Shown piece by piece: positions 7,466-16,249 of a stretch of 64,000 nt of DNA (within the stretch, counting starts at the first letter, position 1; each line of letters begins with the position of its first letter). The notes beneath the pieces were generated by a model. The model was not told the DNA's origin and made no database searches. It was given only the letters and a program-made list of their open reading frames with translations. Position numbers and translations under genes: made by a program. Source of the DNA: Streptococcus pneumoniae. GTDB taxonomy: Bacteria; Bacillota; Bacilli; Lactobacillales; Streptococcaceae. The stretch lies in the NCBI RefSeq assembly GCF_001096185.1, contig NZ_CRPU01000006.1, positions 81,896 to 145,895 of the forward strand. The letters run 5' to 3'.

Positions 7466-8911
7466 TTATAAATAATTTTCTGCGACAGCTGCATCTCCAG
7501 GATAGGCTTCTTTTTTTCCTTGGACGATTTGGTAGCAATCTGCTCCCTTACCAGCAATAATAACTGCATCGAGTTCTTGTTCAGTGATAGCCATAGCTGC
7601 CTTGATGGCTTCTTGGCGATCCGCAATTTTTTCAACAGGATGATTGATGTAGCTACTGATTTCATCTGCAATGGCCATTGGGTCCTCATAGTTGGGGTCA
7701 TCAGCAGTCAAAAAGACTTGAATCTCAGGGTGCTGATTGAGGAGGAGGCCAAAGTCTTTACGACGACTTTCTCCCTTATTTCCTGTCGAACCCAGAACCA
7801 GAGCAATTTTTCCAGTTTGATGAGTTTCTACAACCTTGATGAGTTTTTTCAGACTATCCCCATTGTGGGCATAGTCGATGAAGACCTTGGCTCCATTTTT
7901 CTGAGTGAGGACTTCCATACGACCAGGAACGCGGGTTGCAGCGATGCCTTTTTTGATGTCCTCAAGACTTGCTCCGAGACGGAGACAGGCAAGTCCAGCA
8001 GCAACGGCATTTTCTTGGTTGAAGTGACCAATGAGTTGGATATCATAGTCTCCAGCAAGTTTACCTGTAGCTGAGAAGCTAAAGGCTTTGGAATTCTCGA
8101 TTTGGTTATCAGACTGGCTACCATAGAAATCATGGTCTTGATCTGTCACTTGTTCTTTCAAGACAGAAAAGTGGTCCATGTCACTGTTAATGATGACTGC
8201 TCGGCTATTTTCCATCAAGAGACGTTTGTGGTAGAAGTAGTCTTCAAAGCTAGGGTGTTCAATCGGGCCGATATGGTCTGGGCTGATATTGAGGAAAACT
8301 CCCACATCAAAGGTTAGACCATAGACACGTTTGACCAGATAGGCCTGACTGGAGACCTCCATGATGAGGTGGGTGCGGTCATTTTGCACAGCCTGATTCA
8401 TCATGTCAAAGAGGTCAATACTCTCAGGAGTTGTCAATGCAGACTTAAAGAAAGTCTTGCCATCTAAAGTTGTATTCATGGTCGACAACATAGCAGGTCG
8501 ATGCCCTTGAGCTAAGATGTTGTAAGCGAAATAGGCTGCCGTTGTCTTACCCTTAGTACCAGTAAAGGCAAGGAGTTTGAGTTTTTCCTGTGGATTGCCA
8601 TAAAATTCCATGGCAATCAAACTCATGGCTTTCTTGATATTGTTCACAACAATGACGGGGATACCAACCTCATAGTCTTCTTCAGCAACATACCAACCGA
8701 GTCCTTGAGAGATTGCTGAAAGAAGAAATTCCTTCTTAAAGGCAGCACCCTTGACGAAAAAGAGGCTCTTTTCTTTGGCCTTGCGACTGTCATAGCAGAT
8801 GGTGTCAAACACGACATGGCTGTAGTTGTAGTGGTAGTGTCCTTGGTCGATAATCTCGCGGAAGAGACCATCTTTCTTTAATATATCTAATACGGTTTCA
8901 ATCTTAATCAT
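7466..8911 (-). CDS. murE: UDP-N-acetylmuramoyl-L-alanyl-D-glutamate--L-lysine ligase
   Basis: A 481-residue Mur ligase that adds the third amino acid to the peptidoglycan stem in the cytoplasm. The ATP site is [13 protein letters not shown] (about residue 115). The specificity loop reads [10 protein letters not shown]; the Arg of the meso-diaminopimelate DNPR motif is absent, consistent with lysine addition as expected in streptococci. The start ATG at 8911 follows the -10 box so closely (8919-8924 on minus) that the transcript should be leaderless or nearly so, and the upstream site is only a weak gaaag. Divergent from the flippase gene, with overlapping promoters. Confidence 0.96.
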   Translation of the reverse strand: MIKIETVLDILKKDGLFREIIDQGHYHYNYSHVVFDTICYDSRKAKEKSLFFVKGAAFKKEFLLSAISQGLGWYVAEEDYEVGIPVIVVNNIKKAMSLIAMEFYGNPQEKLKLLAFTGTKGKTTAAYFAYNILAQGHRPAMLSTMNTTLDGKTFFKSALTTPESIDLFDMMNQAVQNDRTHLIMEVSSQAYLVKRVYGLTFDVGVFLNISPDHIGPIEHPSFEDYFYHKRLLMENSRAVIINSDMDHFSVLKEQVTDQDHDFYGSQSDNQIENSKAFSFSATGKLAGDYDIQLIGHFNQENAVAAGLACLRLGASLEDIKKGIAATRVPGRMEVLTQKNGAKVFIDYAHNGDSLKKLIKVVETHQTGKIALVLGSTGNKGESRRKDFGLLLNQHPEIQVFLTADDPNYEDPMAIADEISSYINHPVEKIADRQEAIKAAMAITEQELDAVIIAGKGADCYQIVQGKKEAYPGDAAVAENYL

Positions 8912-8918
8912 ACTTTCT

Positions 8919-8947
8919 ATTGTAAACCGAAAGTCGTAAATTTACAA
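8919..8947 (-). promoter_or_regulatory. murE promoter, predicted leaderless
   Basis: Read on minus: TTGTAA (8947-8942), 17-base spacer, TACAAT (8924-8919). Transcription would begin near 8912, next to the murE ATG at 8911. The -35 box overlaps that of the divergent promoter. Confidence 0.7.
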
Positions 8948-8969
8948 GTAACAAGGAAAAGTTTATAAT
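8941..8969 (+). promoter_or_regulatory. Flippase promoter, overlapping the murE -35
   Basis: TTTACA (8941-8946), 17-base spacer, TATAAT (8964-8969). The -35 hexamer shares five bases with the minus-strand -35 of murE. Confidence 0.75.
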
Positions 8970-9016
8970 GGAAGATAAGGAGTTTTTCCTAGTTATCAAA
9001 ATTGAATGAGGAATCT

Positions 9017-10639
9017 ATGTCGCACGAAAACAATCACCAGCAGGCCCAGATGTTACGGGGGACTGCTTGGCTAACGGCTAGTAACTTTATCAGTCGCCTA
9101 CTCGGGGCCATCTATATTATCCCATGGTACATCTGGATGGGGTCTTATGCGGCTACAGCCAATGGTCTCTTTACCATGGGCTACAATATCTACGCCTGGT
9201 TCTTGCTGCTTTCAACAGCAGGGATTCCAGTTGCAGTGGCTAAGCAAGTTGCCAAGTACAATACCATGCGAGAAGAGGAGCATAGCTTTGCCCTGATTCG
9301 GAGTTTCTTAGGCTTTATGACAGGACTAGGCCTGGTTTTTGCTTTAGTCTTGTATGTCTTTGCTCCTTGGCTAGCAGACTTGTCTGGCGTGGGCAAAGAC
9401 CTGATCCCAATCATGCAAAGCTTGGCTTGGGGAGTCTTGATTTTCCCGTCTATGAGTGTTATCCGAGGATTTTTCCAAGGGATGAATAACCTCAAACCTT
9501 ATGCCATGAGCCAAATCGCTGAGCAGGTCATTCGTGTTATCTGGATGCTCTTAGCAACCTTTATCATTATGAAACTTGGTTCAGGAGATTACCTAGCAGC
9601 AGTCACCCAATCAACCTTTGCTGCCTTTGTCGGCATGGTCGCCAGTTTTGCAGTTTTGATTTATTTCCTTGCCCAAGAAGGCTTACTAAAAAGAGTCTTT
9701 GAAACAGGGGATAAGATTAACAGCAAGCGTCTTTTGGTCGATACCATTAAGGAAGCCATTCCTTTTATCCTGACGGGGTCTGCCATCCAGCTTTTCCAGA
9801 TTTTGGATCAGCTGACCTTTATCAATAGTATGAGCTGGTTTACCAACTACAGCAATGAGGACTTGGTTGTCATGTTTTCTTATTTCTCAGCCAATCCTAA
9901 TAAAATCACGATGATTTTGATTTCTGTTGGGGTTTCGATTGGGAGTGTAGGCTTGCCATTGTTGACGGAAAACTATGTCAAGGGGGACTTGAAGGCAGCT
10001 TCTCGTCTCGTTCAGGACAGTCTCACTCTACTCTTTATGTTCTTGCTACCAGCAACGGTTGGAGTGGTTATGGTAGGAGAACCTCTCTATACAGTTTTCT
10101 ATGGCAAGCCAGATAGTTTGGCTCTGGGCTTATTTGTCTTTGCAGTTTTGCAGTCTATTATTTTAGGCTTGTACATGGTCTTGTCTCCAATGCTTCAGGC
10201 CATGTTCCGCAACCGCAAGGCCGTTCTCTATTTTATCTATGGTTCGATTGCCAAGCTAGTCTTGCAACTGCCTACCATCGCTCTCTTCCACAGTTACGGA
10301 CCTTTGATTTCAACAACCATTGCTCTCATCATTCCTAATGTCTTGATGTATCGGGATATTTGTAAGGTAACAGGTGTCAAGCGCAAGGTGATTGTGAAGC
10401 GAACCATTTTAATCAGTTTGCTGACCCTAGTCATGTTTCTGTTAATAGGAACCATCCAGTGGATGTTAGGATTTGTATTCCAACCAAGTGGACGTTTGTG
10501 GAGCTTCCTTTATGTAGCTCTTGTCGGTGCCATGGGTGGAGGTGTTTATGGAGTCATGAGTCTTCGAACCCGTTTGTTGGATAAGGTGATTGGAAAAGCC
10601 CAAGCAGATCGCCTGCGAGCAAAATTTAAGCTTTCGTAA
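9017..10639 (+). CDS. MurJ/YtgP-type polysaccharide flippase (MOP superfamily)
   Basis: A 540-residue membrane protein with about 14 hydrophobic segments. The N-terminal GTAWLTASNFISRLLGAIY matches the first helix of MurJ/PST-type exporters. This family flips lipid-linked precursors across the membrane; YtgP-type members of streptococci are the candidates for lipid II flippase. Divergent position next to murE supports a peptidoglycan role. I place the start at ATG 9017 after gagga; a TTG at 9002 in the same frame is possible but less likely. Confidence 0.85.
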   Translation: MSHENNHQQAQMLRGTAWLTASNFISRLLGAIYIIPWYIWMGSYAATANGLFTMGYNIYAWFLLLSTAGIPVAVAKQVAKYNTMREEEHSFALIRSFLGFMTGLGLVFALVLYVFAPWLADLSGVGKDLIPIMQSLAWGVLIFPSMSVIRGFFQGMNNLKPYAMSQIAEQVIRVIWMLLATFIIMKLGSGDYLAAVTQSTFAAFVGMVASFAVLIYFLAQEGLLKRVFETGDKINSKRLLVDTIKEAIPFILTGSAIQLFQILDQLTFINSMSWFTNYSNEDLVVMFSYFSANPNKITMILISVGVSIGSVGLPLLTENYVKGDLKAASRLVQDSLTLLFMFLLPATVGVVMVGEPLYTVFYGKPDSLALGLFVFAVLQSIILGLYMVLSPMLQAMFRNRKAVLYFIYGSIAKLVLQLPTIALFHSYGPLISTTIALIIPNVLMYRDICKVTGVKRKVIVKRTILISLLTLVMFLLIGTIQWMLGFVFQPSGRLWSFLYVALVGAMGGGVYGVMSLRTRLLDKVIGKAQADRLRAKFKLS

Positions 10640-10655
10640 GATAGCATTTATAAAT

Positions 10656-10713
10656 AAAAGGAATAAGTTGAACAATCTTTTAGGAGAACTTGAAACTTAT
10701 TCCTTTTTTAGCG
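10656..10713 (+). terminator. Terminator after the flippase gene
   Basis: AAAAGGAATAAGTT pairs with AACTTATTCCTTTTTT across a loop of about 24 bases, followed by T residues. Confidence 0.8.
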
Positions 10714-10782
10714 TCAAAATAGCTAAAATTATCTTTTAAAAGTAGAAAATGAGGTCTTTTTCGATTTTTTTGGAAAAAATCA

Positions 10783-10811
10783 TTGACTAAACAAACCAAA
10801 CGTTGTATAAT
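10783..10811 (+). promoter_or_regulatory. aliB promoter
   Basis: TTGACT (10783-10788), 17-base spacer, TATAAT (10806-10811); ribosome binding site aggagg before the ATG at 10844. Confidence 0.85.
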
Positions 10812-10843
10812 AAAACAAATATTTAAAGCAGGAGGTTCTGGAA

Positions 10844-12802
10844 ATGAAAAAGTCTAAGAGCAAATATCTAACCTTGGCAGGTCTTGTCCTGGGTGCAGGA
10901 GTTTTATTGAGCGCCTGTGGAAATTCTAGCACAGGGTCAAAAACCTATAACTATGTTTATTCTAGCGATCCATCTAGTTTAAACTATCTAGCAGAAAACC
11001 GTGCAACAACCAATGATATTGTGACCAATCTGGTAGATGGGCTCATGGAAAATGACCAATATGGGAACTATGTTCCATCCTTGGCAGAGGATTGGAGTGT
11101 TTCTAAGGACGGTTTGACCTACACTTACAAACTTCGTAAGGACATTAAGTGGTATACTTCAGAGGGAGAAGAATATGCTCCTGTAACTGCCCAAGATTTT
11201 GTCACTGGTTTGCAATATGCGGCTGATAAAAAATCAGAAGCCTTGTATCTAGTGCAGGACTCTGTCGCAGGCTTGGATGACTATATCACTGGGAAAACAA
11301 GCGACTTTTCAACTGTCGGAGTCAAGGCTCTTGATGACCAAACGGTTCAATATACCTTGGCTAGACCAGAACCTTACTGGAACTCAAAAACAACCTCAAC
11401 CATTCTCTTCCCAGTCAATGCGGATTTCTTAAAATCAAAAGGGGATGATTTTGGGAAGGTTGACCCATCTAGCATTTTGTACAATGGACCTTTCTTGATG
11501 AAAGCCCTTGTTTCAAAATCTGTCATCGAATACAAGAAAAATCCTAACTACTGGGATGCGAAAAATGTCCTTGTCGATGATGTCAAATTGGCCTATTATG
11601 ATGGTCAAGACCAGGACGCTCTTGTTCGTAACTTTACAGACGGAGCCTACAGCTACGCTCGTCTCTATCCGAATAGTTCAAGTTATGAAGGGATTAAAGA
11701 AAAATACAAAGATAATATCATCTATAGTATGCAGAACGCTACGTCTTACTTCTTAAACTTTAATCTGGATAGACAATCTTATAAGTTTACTTCCAAGACA
11801 AGTGATGCTGAAAAGAAATCAACTCAGGAAGCGGTTCTTAATAAAAACTTCCGTCAAGCCATTAACTTTGCCTATGACCGTACAGCCTACGGGGCTCAAA
11901 CTCAGGGAGAAGACGGAGCGACTAAGATTTTACGTAATTTGGTTGTTCCTCCAACCTTTGTAAGTATCAAAGGAAAAGACTTTGGTGAAGTAGTAGCTTC
12001 TAAGATGGTCAATTATGGTAAGGAATGGCAAGGTATCAACTTTGCAGATGCCCAAGATCCATACTATAATCCAGAAAAAGCTAAGGCTAAGTTTGCGGAA
12101 GCTAAGAAAGAGCTAGAAGCCAAGGGAGTAACCTTCCCTATCCACTTAGACATGACAGTTGACCAAGCTAATAAAAAAGGTGTTCAAGAAGTAAGCTCTA
12201 TGAAGCAATCTATTGAAGCAGCCTTAGGTGCAGAAAATGTTGTAATTGACATTCAACAACTCTCTACTGAAGACGCTGATAATACAGGCTATTTGGCTCC
12301 GACTGCAGCCCAGAAAGATTACGATTTATACAATGGTGGTTGGAGCGCGGACTATCTCGATCCATCTAGCTATCTTGATATCTTTAGTGTCAAGAATGGT
12401 GGGGTTCTACAAAATCTTGGACTAGAGCCGGGTGAAGCCAATGACAAGGCTAAGGCGGTTGGACTGGATGTCTATACTCAAATGTTGGAAGAGGCTAATA
12501 AGGAGCAAGATCCAGCCAAACGTTATGAGAAATATGCTGATATCCAAGCATGGTTGGTAGATAGTTCTCTAGCGATTCCAAATGTTTCATTGGGTGGAAC
12601 ACCTGGCTTGAGAAAAACAGTTCCTTTCTCAGCACCATATTCATTAGCTGGTAATAAAGGGGTTGAATCCTATAAATATCTCAAGGTACAAGATAAGATA
12701 GTCACAACAGACGAGTATGCAAAAGCCAGAGAAAAATGGTTGAAAGAAAAAGAAGAATCTAATAAAAAAGCCCAAGAAGAATTGGCAAAACATGTCAAAT
12801 AA
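10844..12802 (+). CDS. aliB: Oligopeptide-binding lipoprotein AliB (SBP family 5)
   Basis: A 652-residue extracellular lipoprotein that delivers oligopeptides to the Ami ABC permease. The lipobox LLSAC gives lipid-modified Cys at about residue 25 after a short hydrophobic signal. SBP_bac_5 signatures are visible: SDPSSLNYLAENRATTNDIV, then LAEDWSVSKDGLTYTYKLRK, then FVTGLQYAADKK. The downstream FRQAINFAYDR and YNGGWSADYLDPSSYL are typical of OppA/AliA/AliB. No permease gene is adjacent, as expected for the orphan paralogues AliA and AliB; I choose AliB from sequence memory and position near murE. Confidence 0.88.
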   Translation: MKKSKSKYLTLAGLVLGAGVLLSACGNSSTGSKTYNYVYSSDPSSLNYLAENRATTNDIVTNLVDGLMENDQYGNYVPSLAEDWSVSKDGLTYTYKLRKDIKWYTSEGEEYAPVTAQDFVTGLQYAADKKSEALYLVQDSVAGLDDYITGKTSDFSTVGVKALDDQTVQYTLARPEPYWNSKTTSTILFPVNADFLKSKGDDFGKVDPSSILYNGPFLMKALVSKSVIEYKKNPNYWDAKNVLVDDVKLAYYDGQDQDALVRNFTDGAYSYARLYPNSSSYEGIKEKYKDNIIYSMQNATSYFLNFNLDRQSYKFTSKTSDAEKKSTQEAVLNKNFRQAINFAYDRTAYGAQTQGEDGATKILRNLVVPPTFVSIKGKDFGEVVASKMVNYGKEWQGINFADAQDPYYNPEKAKAKFAEAKKELEAKGVTFPIHLDMTVDQANKKGVQEVSSMKQSIEAALGAENVVIDIQQLSTEDADNTGYLAPTAAQKDYDLYNGGWSADYLDPSSYLDIFSVKNGGVLQNLGLEPGEANDKAKAVGLDVYTQMLEEANKEQDPAKRYEKYADIQAWLVDSSLAIPNVSLGGTPGLRKTVPFSAPYSLAGNKGVESYKYLKVQDKIVTTDEYAKAREKWLKEKEESNKKAQEELAKHVK

Positions 12803-12814
12803 GGATTTTTCAAG

Positions 12815-12850
12815 AAAAACGATGGTTTCGAAAGAAGCTGTCGTTTTTTA
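12815..12850 (+). terminator. aliB terminator
   Basis: AAAAACGA ... TCGTTTTTT hairpin 12-13 bases after the stop codon. Confidence 0.75.
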
Positions 12851-12914
12851 ATAGAATGATGGTAAATTTGGAAGAAAAATCTCACATTTTTTTCTTTGTT
12901 TCTTGAATTTATGT

Positions 12915-12920
12915 TATAAT
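12915..12920 (+). promoter_or_regulatory. -10 box upstream of a long leader
   Basis: TATAAT in the context atgttataatg. The region 12851-13115 holds no large gene. Transcription from here would give a leader of about 190 bases before the ATG at 13116, including a strong aggagga site at 13004-13010 and two very short reading frames. Confidence 0.55.
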
Positions 12921-13038
12921 GAATATAACAAAAACGTGAGACGATATTTTCGAAAATCTCTTCCAGTGTTAACTGAAGTGTGCACATGCTAGGGTAATGT
13001 TATAGGAGGAATGCCGTCTACTGAAAAAGTAAGATAAA

Positions 13039-13119
13039 ATGCAACAAATGATAAGTTCTTCTTTAAGTGAAGAATTCTTAACTGGCTATTTAGTGATTTT
13101 TATGGAGGTAACATCATGA
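13039..13119 (+). CDS. Possible 26-codon leader ORF coupled to the next gene
   Basis: ATG at 13039 reads MQQMISSSLSEEF and on to a TGA at 13117-13119 that overlaps the ATG of the next gene as ATGA. It is preceded by an eight-codon frame (MPSTEKVR, 13011-13037) that starts directly beside an aggagga site and stops just before this ATG. The ribosome binding site of the 26-codon frame itself is weak. I see no homology. It could be a translation-coupling leader or chance. Confidence 0.25.
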   Translation: MQQMISSSLSEEFLTGYLVIFMEVTS

Positions 13120-13571
13120 GCGCTATTATGGAGTTTGCAACAGAAAAACAGATTGAATCATTTCTCTCAACTTGCCACATTGAAGGGCAAAAGAATTTTC
13201 TGATGGCTTTCAAGAAAAAGACATGGTTGAAATCCTTTATTGATTTTTTCATTATAGGTGGTTCCTACTATGTTCAGTCGAGTGTGAAGCCTAAGATTCT
13301 GGCATTCACACCTAAGGGAATCTACTTGATGGACATCAGTGATGTAACAGAAAATCGTTCTAATCAAGTCGTAGAGATGCCTTGGAATCAAGTTAAAGAT
13401 TTTACTTATAAGCCAGTCTTGAATACAGTTAGGCTGAACTGGCACTATCAAAATAAAGCCTATATTTTTTCCGTGGATGTCGGTCAGATTAGTCAGCATG
13501 TGGGCCAATATCAATTTAACAAAGAGCATTATGACTATTTAGACCAACAGAATTTCTTTCAGTCTAAGTAA
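13116..13571 (+). CDS. Conserved hypothetical protein, possible PH-like fold
   Basis: A 151-residue protein I do not recognise by name. Residues 1-40 are polar and helical. After about residue 50 comes a beta-rich part: KPKILAFTPKGIYLMDISD, then VVEMPWNQVKDFTYKPVL and LNWHYQNKAYIFSVDVG, which resembles the strand pattern of bacterial PH-like domains (YokE/bPH). A hydrophobic stretch FIDFFIIGGSYYV is too short for a sure membrane helix. The ATG follows tggaggt at a normal distance. Single gene, with a terminator at 13592-13625. Function unknown. Confidence 0.75.
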   Translation: MSAIMEFATEKQIESFLSTCHIEGQKNFLMAFKKKTWLKSFIDFFIIGGSYYVQSSVKPKILAFTPKGIYLMDISDVTENRSNQVVEMPWNQVKDFTYKPVLNTVRLNWHYQNKAYIFSVDVGQISQHVGQYQFNKEHYDYLDQQNFFQSK

Positions 13572-13591
13572 GCCCTAGCAATCATCGTCAC

Positions 13592-13625
13592 AAAAGAATC
13601 TGGAAGCTTTTCTGGATTCTTTTTA
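13592..13625 (+). terminator. Terminator after the hypothetical gene
   Basis: AAAGAATC ... GATTCTTTTT hairpin. Confidence 0.75.
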
Positions 13626-13638
13626 GCTTTACTAGCTA

Positions 13639-13790
13639 ATACTAAATGAAAATCAAAGAGCAAACTAGGAAGCTAGCCGCAAGCTGCTCAAAACACTGTT
13701 TTGAGGTTGTAGATAAGACTGACGAAGTCAGTAACATATACCTACGAAAAGGCGACGCTGACGTGGTTTGAAGAGATTTTCGAAGAGTAT
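13639..13790 (-). repeat. BOX element (A-B-C on minus)
   Basis: boxC-type end at 13639, one boxB with tgacgaagtca, boxA-type end ttcgaagagtat at 13790. It fills most of the 317-base gap before the PLP enzyme genes. Confidence 0.92.
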
Positions 13791-13853
13791 AAGTCTATAG
13801 TTTAAAACTATAACTAGCTCTTGAAAAGAAGAAAATGAGTTGATGAAAATAAG

Positions 13854-13862
13854 TGGTACAAT
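13854..13862 (+). promoter_or_regulatory. Extended -10 promoter of the transsulfuration pair
   Basis: TGG-TACAAT (TACAAT 13857-13862), 26 bases before the ATG; ribosome binding site ggagga at 13876-13883. Confidence 0.6.
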
Positions 13863-13888
13863 AGTTACTATAGATTTGGAGGAATTGT

Positions 13889-14983
13889 ATGAACAAGGAA
13901 TTACACATCAACACAATTTTGGCCCAGGCGGGTATCAAATCAGATGAAGCGACAGGTGCATTGGTGACACCGATTCATTTTTCGACGACCTATCAGCATC
14001 CAGAGTTTGGTCGATCTACTGGATTTGACTATACACGCACTAAAAACCCAACTCGCAGTAAGGCGGAAGAAGTCTTGGCAGCTATTGAGTCAGCAGACTA
14101 TGCCCTAGCGACTAGCTCAGGGATGTCAGCTATTGTACTGGCCTTTAGTGTCTTTCCAGTAGGAAGTAAGGTCTTGGCAGTGCGTGATCTTTATGGTGGT
14201 TCTTTCCGCTGGTTCAATCAAGTGGAGCAGGAAGGTCGTTTCCATTTTACCTATGCCAATACAGAAGAAGAATTGATTGCCGAGTTAGAAAAGGACGTGG
14301 ATGTTCTCTATATCGAAACTCCAACCAACCCTTTGATGTTGGAATTTGACATCGAAAAACTGGCAAAATTGGCTCATGCTAAGGGTGCCAAAGTAGTGGT
14401 GGACAATACCTTCTACAGCCCTATCTACCAACGTCCGATTGAAGATGGAGCAGATATCGTTCTTCATTCAGCAACCAAGTATCTAGCAGGCCACAATGAT
14501 GTCTTGGCTGGAGTGGTTGTGACAAATAGTTTAGAACTATACGAGAAGCTCTTTTACAATCTCAATACGACAGGGGCAGTCCTGTCTCCGTTTGACAGCT
14601 ATCAATTGATTCGTGGTCTCAAGACCTTGTCTCTTCGTATGGAGCGCTCAACAGCTAACGCCCAAGAAGTGGTTGCCTTTTTGAAGGATTCTCCAGCAGT
14701 TAAGGAAGTTCTCTACACTGGTCGTGGGGGCATGATTTCCTTTAAAGTAGCGGATGAAACACGCATTCCTCACATTTTGAACAGTCTTAAGGTCTTCTCT
14801 TTTGCGGAAAGTTTGGGTGGAGTGGAAAGTCTTATTACTTATCCAACGACTCAAACTCATGCTGATATTCCAGCAGAAGTACGCCATTCTTATTGTTTGA
14901 CAGATGACCTCTTGCGTTTGTCTATTGGGATTGAGGATGCTAGAGATTTGATTGCAGATTTGCGCCAAGCCTTAGAAGGATAA
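13889..14983 (+). CDS. Cys/Met metabolism PLP-dependent enzyme (cystathionine gamma-synthase or beta-lyase)
   Basis: A 364-residue cytoplasmic enzyme of the transsulfuration family. The PLP Schiff-base lysine lies in HSATKYLAGHNDVL (about residue 196). Other family signatures are TPIHFSTTYQHPEFG, YTRTKNPTRSKAEEVLA and the C-terminal DLLRLSIGIEDARDLIADL. Gamma-synthases (MetB) and beta-lyases (MetC) cannot be separated safely by eye. The gene is followed eight bases later by a MalY/PatB lyase, so a synthase-lyase pair making homocysteine from cystathionine is the likely pathway, which favours MetB here. Confidence 0.9.
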   Translation: MNKELHINTILAQAGIKSDEATGALVTPIHFSTTYQHPEFGRSTGFDYTRTKNPTRSKAEEVLAAIESADYALATSSGMSAIVLAFSVFPVGSKVLAVRDLYGGSFRWFNQVEQEGRFHFTYANTEEELIAELEKDVDVLYIETPTNPLMLEFDIEKLAKLAHAKGAKVVVDNTFYSPIYQRPIEDGADIVLHSATKYLAGHNDVLAGVVVTNSLELYEKLFYNLNTTGAVLSPFDSYQLIRGLKTLSLRMERSTANAQEVVAFLKDSPAVKEVLYTGRGGMISFKVADETRIPHILNSLKVFSFAESLGGVESLITYPTTQTHADIPAEVRHSYCLTDDLLRLSIGIEDARDLIADLRQALEG

Positions 14984-14990
14984 GATAAAG

Positions 14991-16157
14991 ATGGGAAAAT
15001 ATGATTTTACAAGCCTGCCCAATCGTTTAGGGCACCATACTTATAAATGGAAAGAAGCAGAAACGGATAGTGAAGTCCTGCCAGCTTGGATAGCGGATAT
15101 GGACTTTGTAGTCTTGCCTGAAATCCGCCAAGCTGTGCAAACTTACGCTGATCAACTGGTTTATGGCTATACCTATGCCAGTGAAGAGTTAATTAAGGAA
15201 GTTCAAAAGTGGGAAGCCACACAACACGGTTACCACTTTGACAAAGAGGCTCTTGTCTTTATCGAGGGTGTGGTACCAGCTATCTCAACAGCTATTCAAG
15301 CCTTTACAAAAGAAGGCGAGGCGGTTTTGATTAACACACCTGTCTATCCACCTTTTGCTCGCAGTGTCAAGTTGAATAATCGTAGATTGATTACCAATTC
15401 TTTAGTGGAAAAGGATGGTCTGTTTGAGATTGACTTTGATCGACTTGAAAAGGATTTGGTGGAAGAGGAGGTTAAACTCTATATTCTTTGCAACCCTCAC
15501 AATCCTGGTGGACGTGTTTGGGAAAAAGAAGTGTTGGAGAAGATTGGCCAACTCTGCCAAAAACACGGTGTTTTCTTGGTTTCGGATGAGATTCACCAAG
15601 ATTTGGCCCTCTTTGGTCACAAGCATCATTCCTTCAATACCATCAACCCTGACTTTAAAGAATTTGCTATCGTCTTGACCAGTGCCACTAAAACCTTTAA
15701 CATTGCTGGAACAAAAAATTCCTATGCAGTTATTGAAAACCCTAAGTTGAGACTGGCTTTCCAGAAACGTCAATTGATCAATAATCAGCATGAAATTTCA
15801 GGCTTGGGTTATTTGGCGACAGAAGCTGCCTATCGCTATGGGAAGGATTGGTTAGAGGAACTCAAGCAAGTCTTTGAAGACCACATCAATTATGTGGTGG
15901 ATTTATTTGGAAAAGAGACTAAAATCAAGGTCATGAAACCGCAAGGAACCTACTTGATTTGGCTTGATTTTTCAGCCTATGACCTGACTGATGAAAGATT
16001 GCAGGAGCTTTTGAGAAATGAAGCCAAGGTTATCCTCAACCGTGGTTTGGATTTTGGGGAGGAAGGGAGTCTCCATGCTCGCCTCAATGTAGCCATGCCT
16101 AAATCCCTGCTGCAAGAAGTGTGTCAGCGGATTGTGACGACTTTTGCCAAACTTTAA
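14991..16157 (+). CDS. MalY/PatB-type cystathionine beta-lyase
   Basis: A 388-residue class I/II aminotransferase-fold enzyme. Typical MalY/PatB features: the opening NRLGHHTYKWKE and WIADMDF, CNPHNPGGRVW, the PLP-contacting SDEIHQDLAL, and the Schiff-base lysine in TSATKTFNIAG. The family cleaves cystathionine to homocysteine, pyruvate and ammonia; some members also have regulatory roles (MalY). It is co-transcribed with the upstream gamma-family enzyme and ends at a strong terminator. Confidence 0.9.
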   Translation: MGKYDFTSLPNRLGHHTYKWKEAETDSEVLPAWIADMDFVVLPEIRQAVQTYADQLVYGYTYASEELIKEVQKWEATQHGYHFDKEALVFIEGVVPAISTAIQAFTKEGEAVLINTPVYPPFARSVKLNNRRLITNSLVEKDGLFEIDFDRLEKDLVEEEVKLYILCNPHNPGGRVWEKEVLEKIGQLCQKHGVFLVSDEIHQDLALFGHKHHSFNTINPDFKEFAIVLTSATKTFNIAGTKNSYAVIENPKLRLAFQKRQLINNQHEISGLGYLATEAAYRYGKDWLEELKQVFEDHINYVVDLFGKETKIKVMKPQGTYLIWLDFSAYDLTDERLQELLRNEAKVILNRGLDFGEEGSLHARLNVAMPKSLLQEVCQRIVTTFAKL

Positions 16158-16163
16158 AAATCC

Positions 16164-16202
16164 AGCCTTCTAGGAGAAAAGTCATCCTAGAAGGCTATTT
16201 TC
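16164..16202 (+). terminator. Terminator of the transsulfuration pair
   Basis: Perfect 12-base stem AGCCTTCTAGGA / TCCTAGAAGGCT with a nine-base loop and following ATTTTC. Confidence 0.9.
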
Positions 16203-16215
16203 ATAGGCGAAAATA

Positions 16216-16224
16216 TGGTATAAT
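16216..16224 (+). promoter_or_regulatory. Extended -10 promoter of the SNF2 gene
   Basis: TGG-TATAAT (TATAAT at 16219-16224), 25 bases before the ATG. Confidence 0.7.
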
Positions 16225-16249
16225 AAGAAGATAAGGTAAAGGTAGAAAT

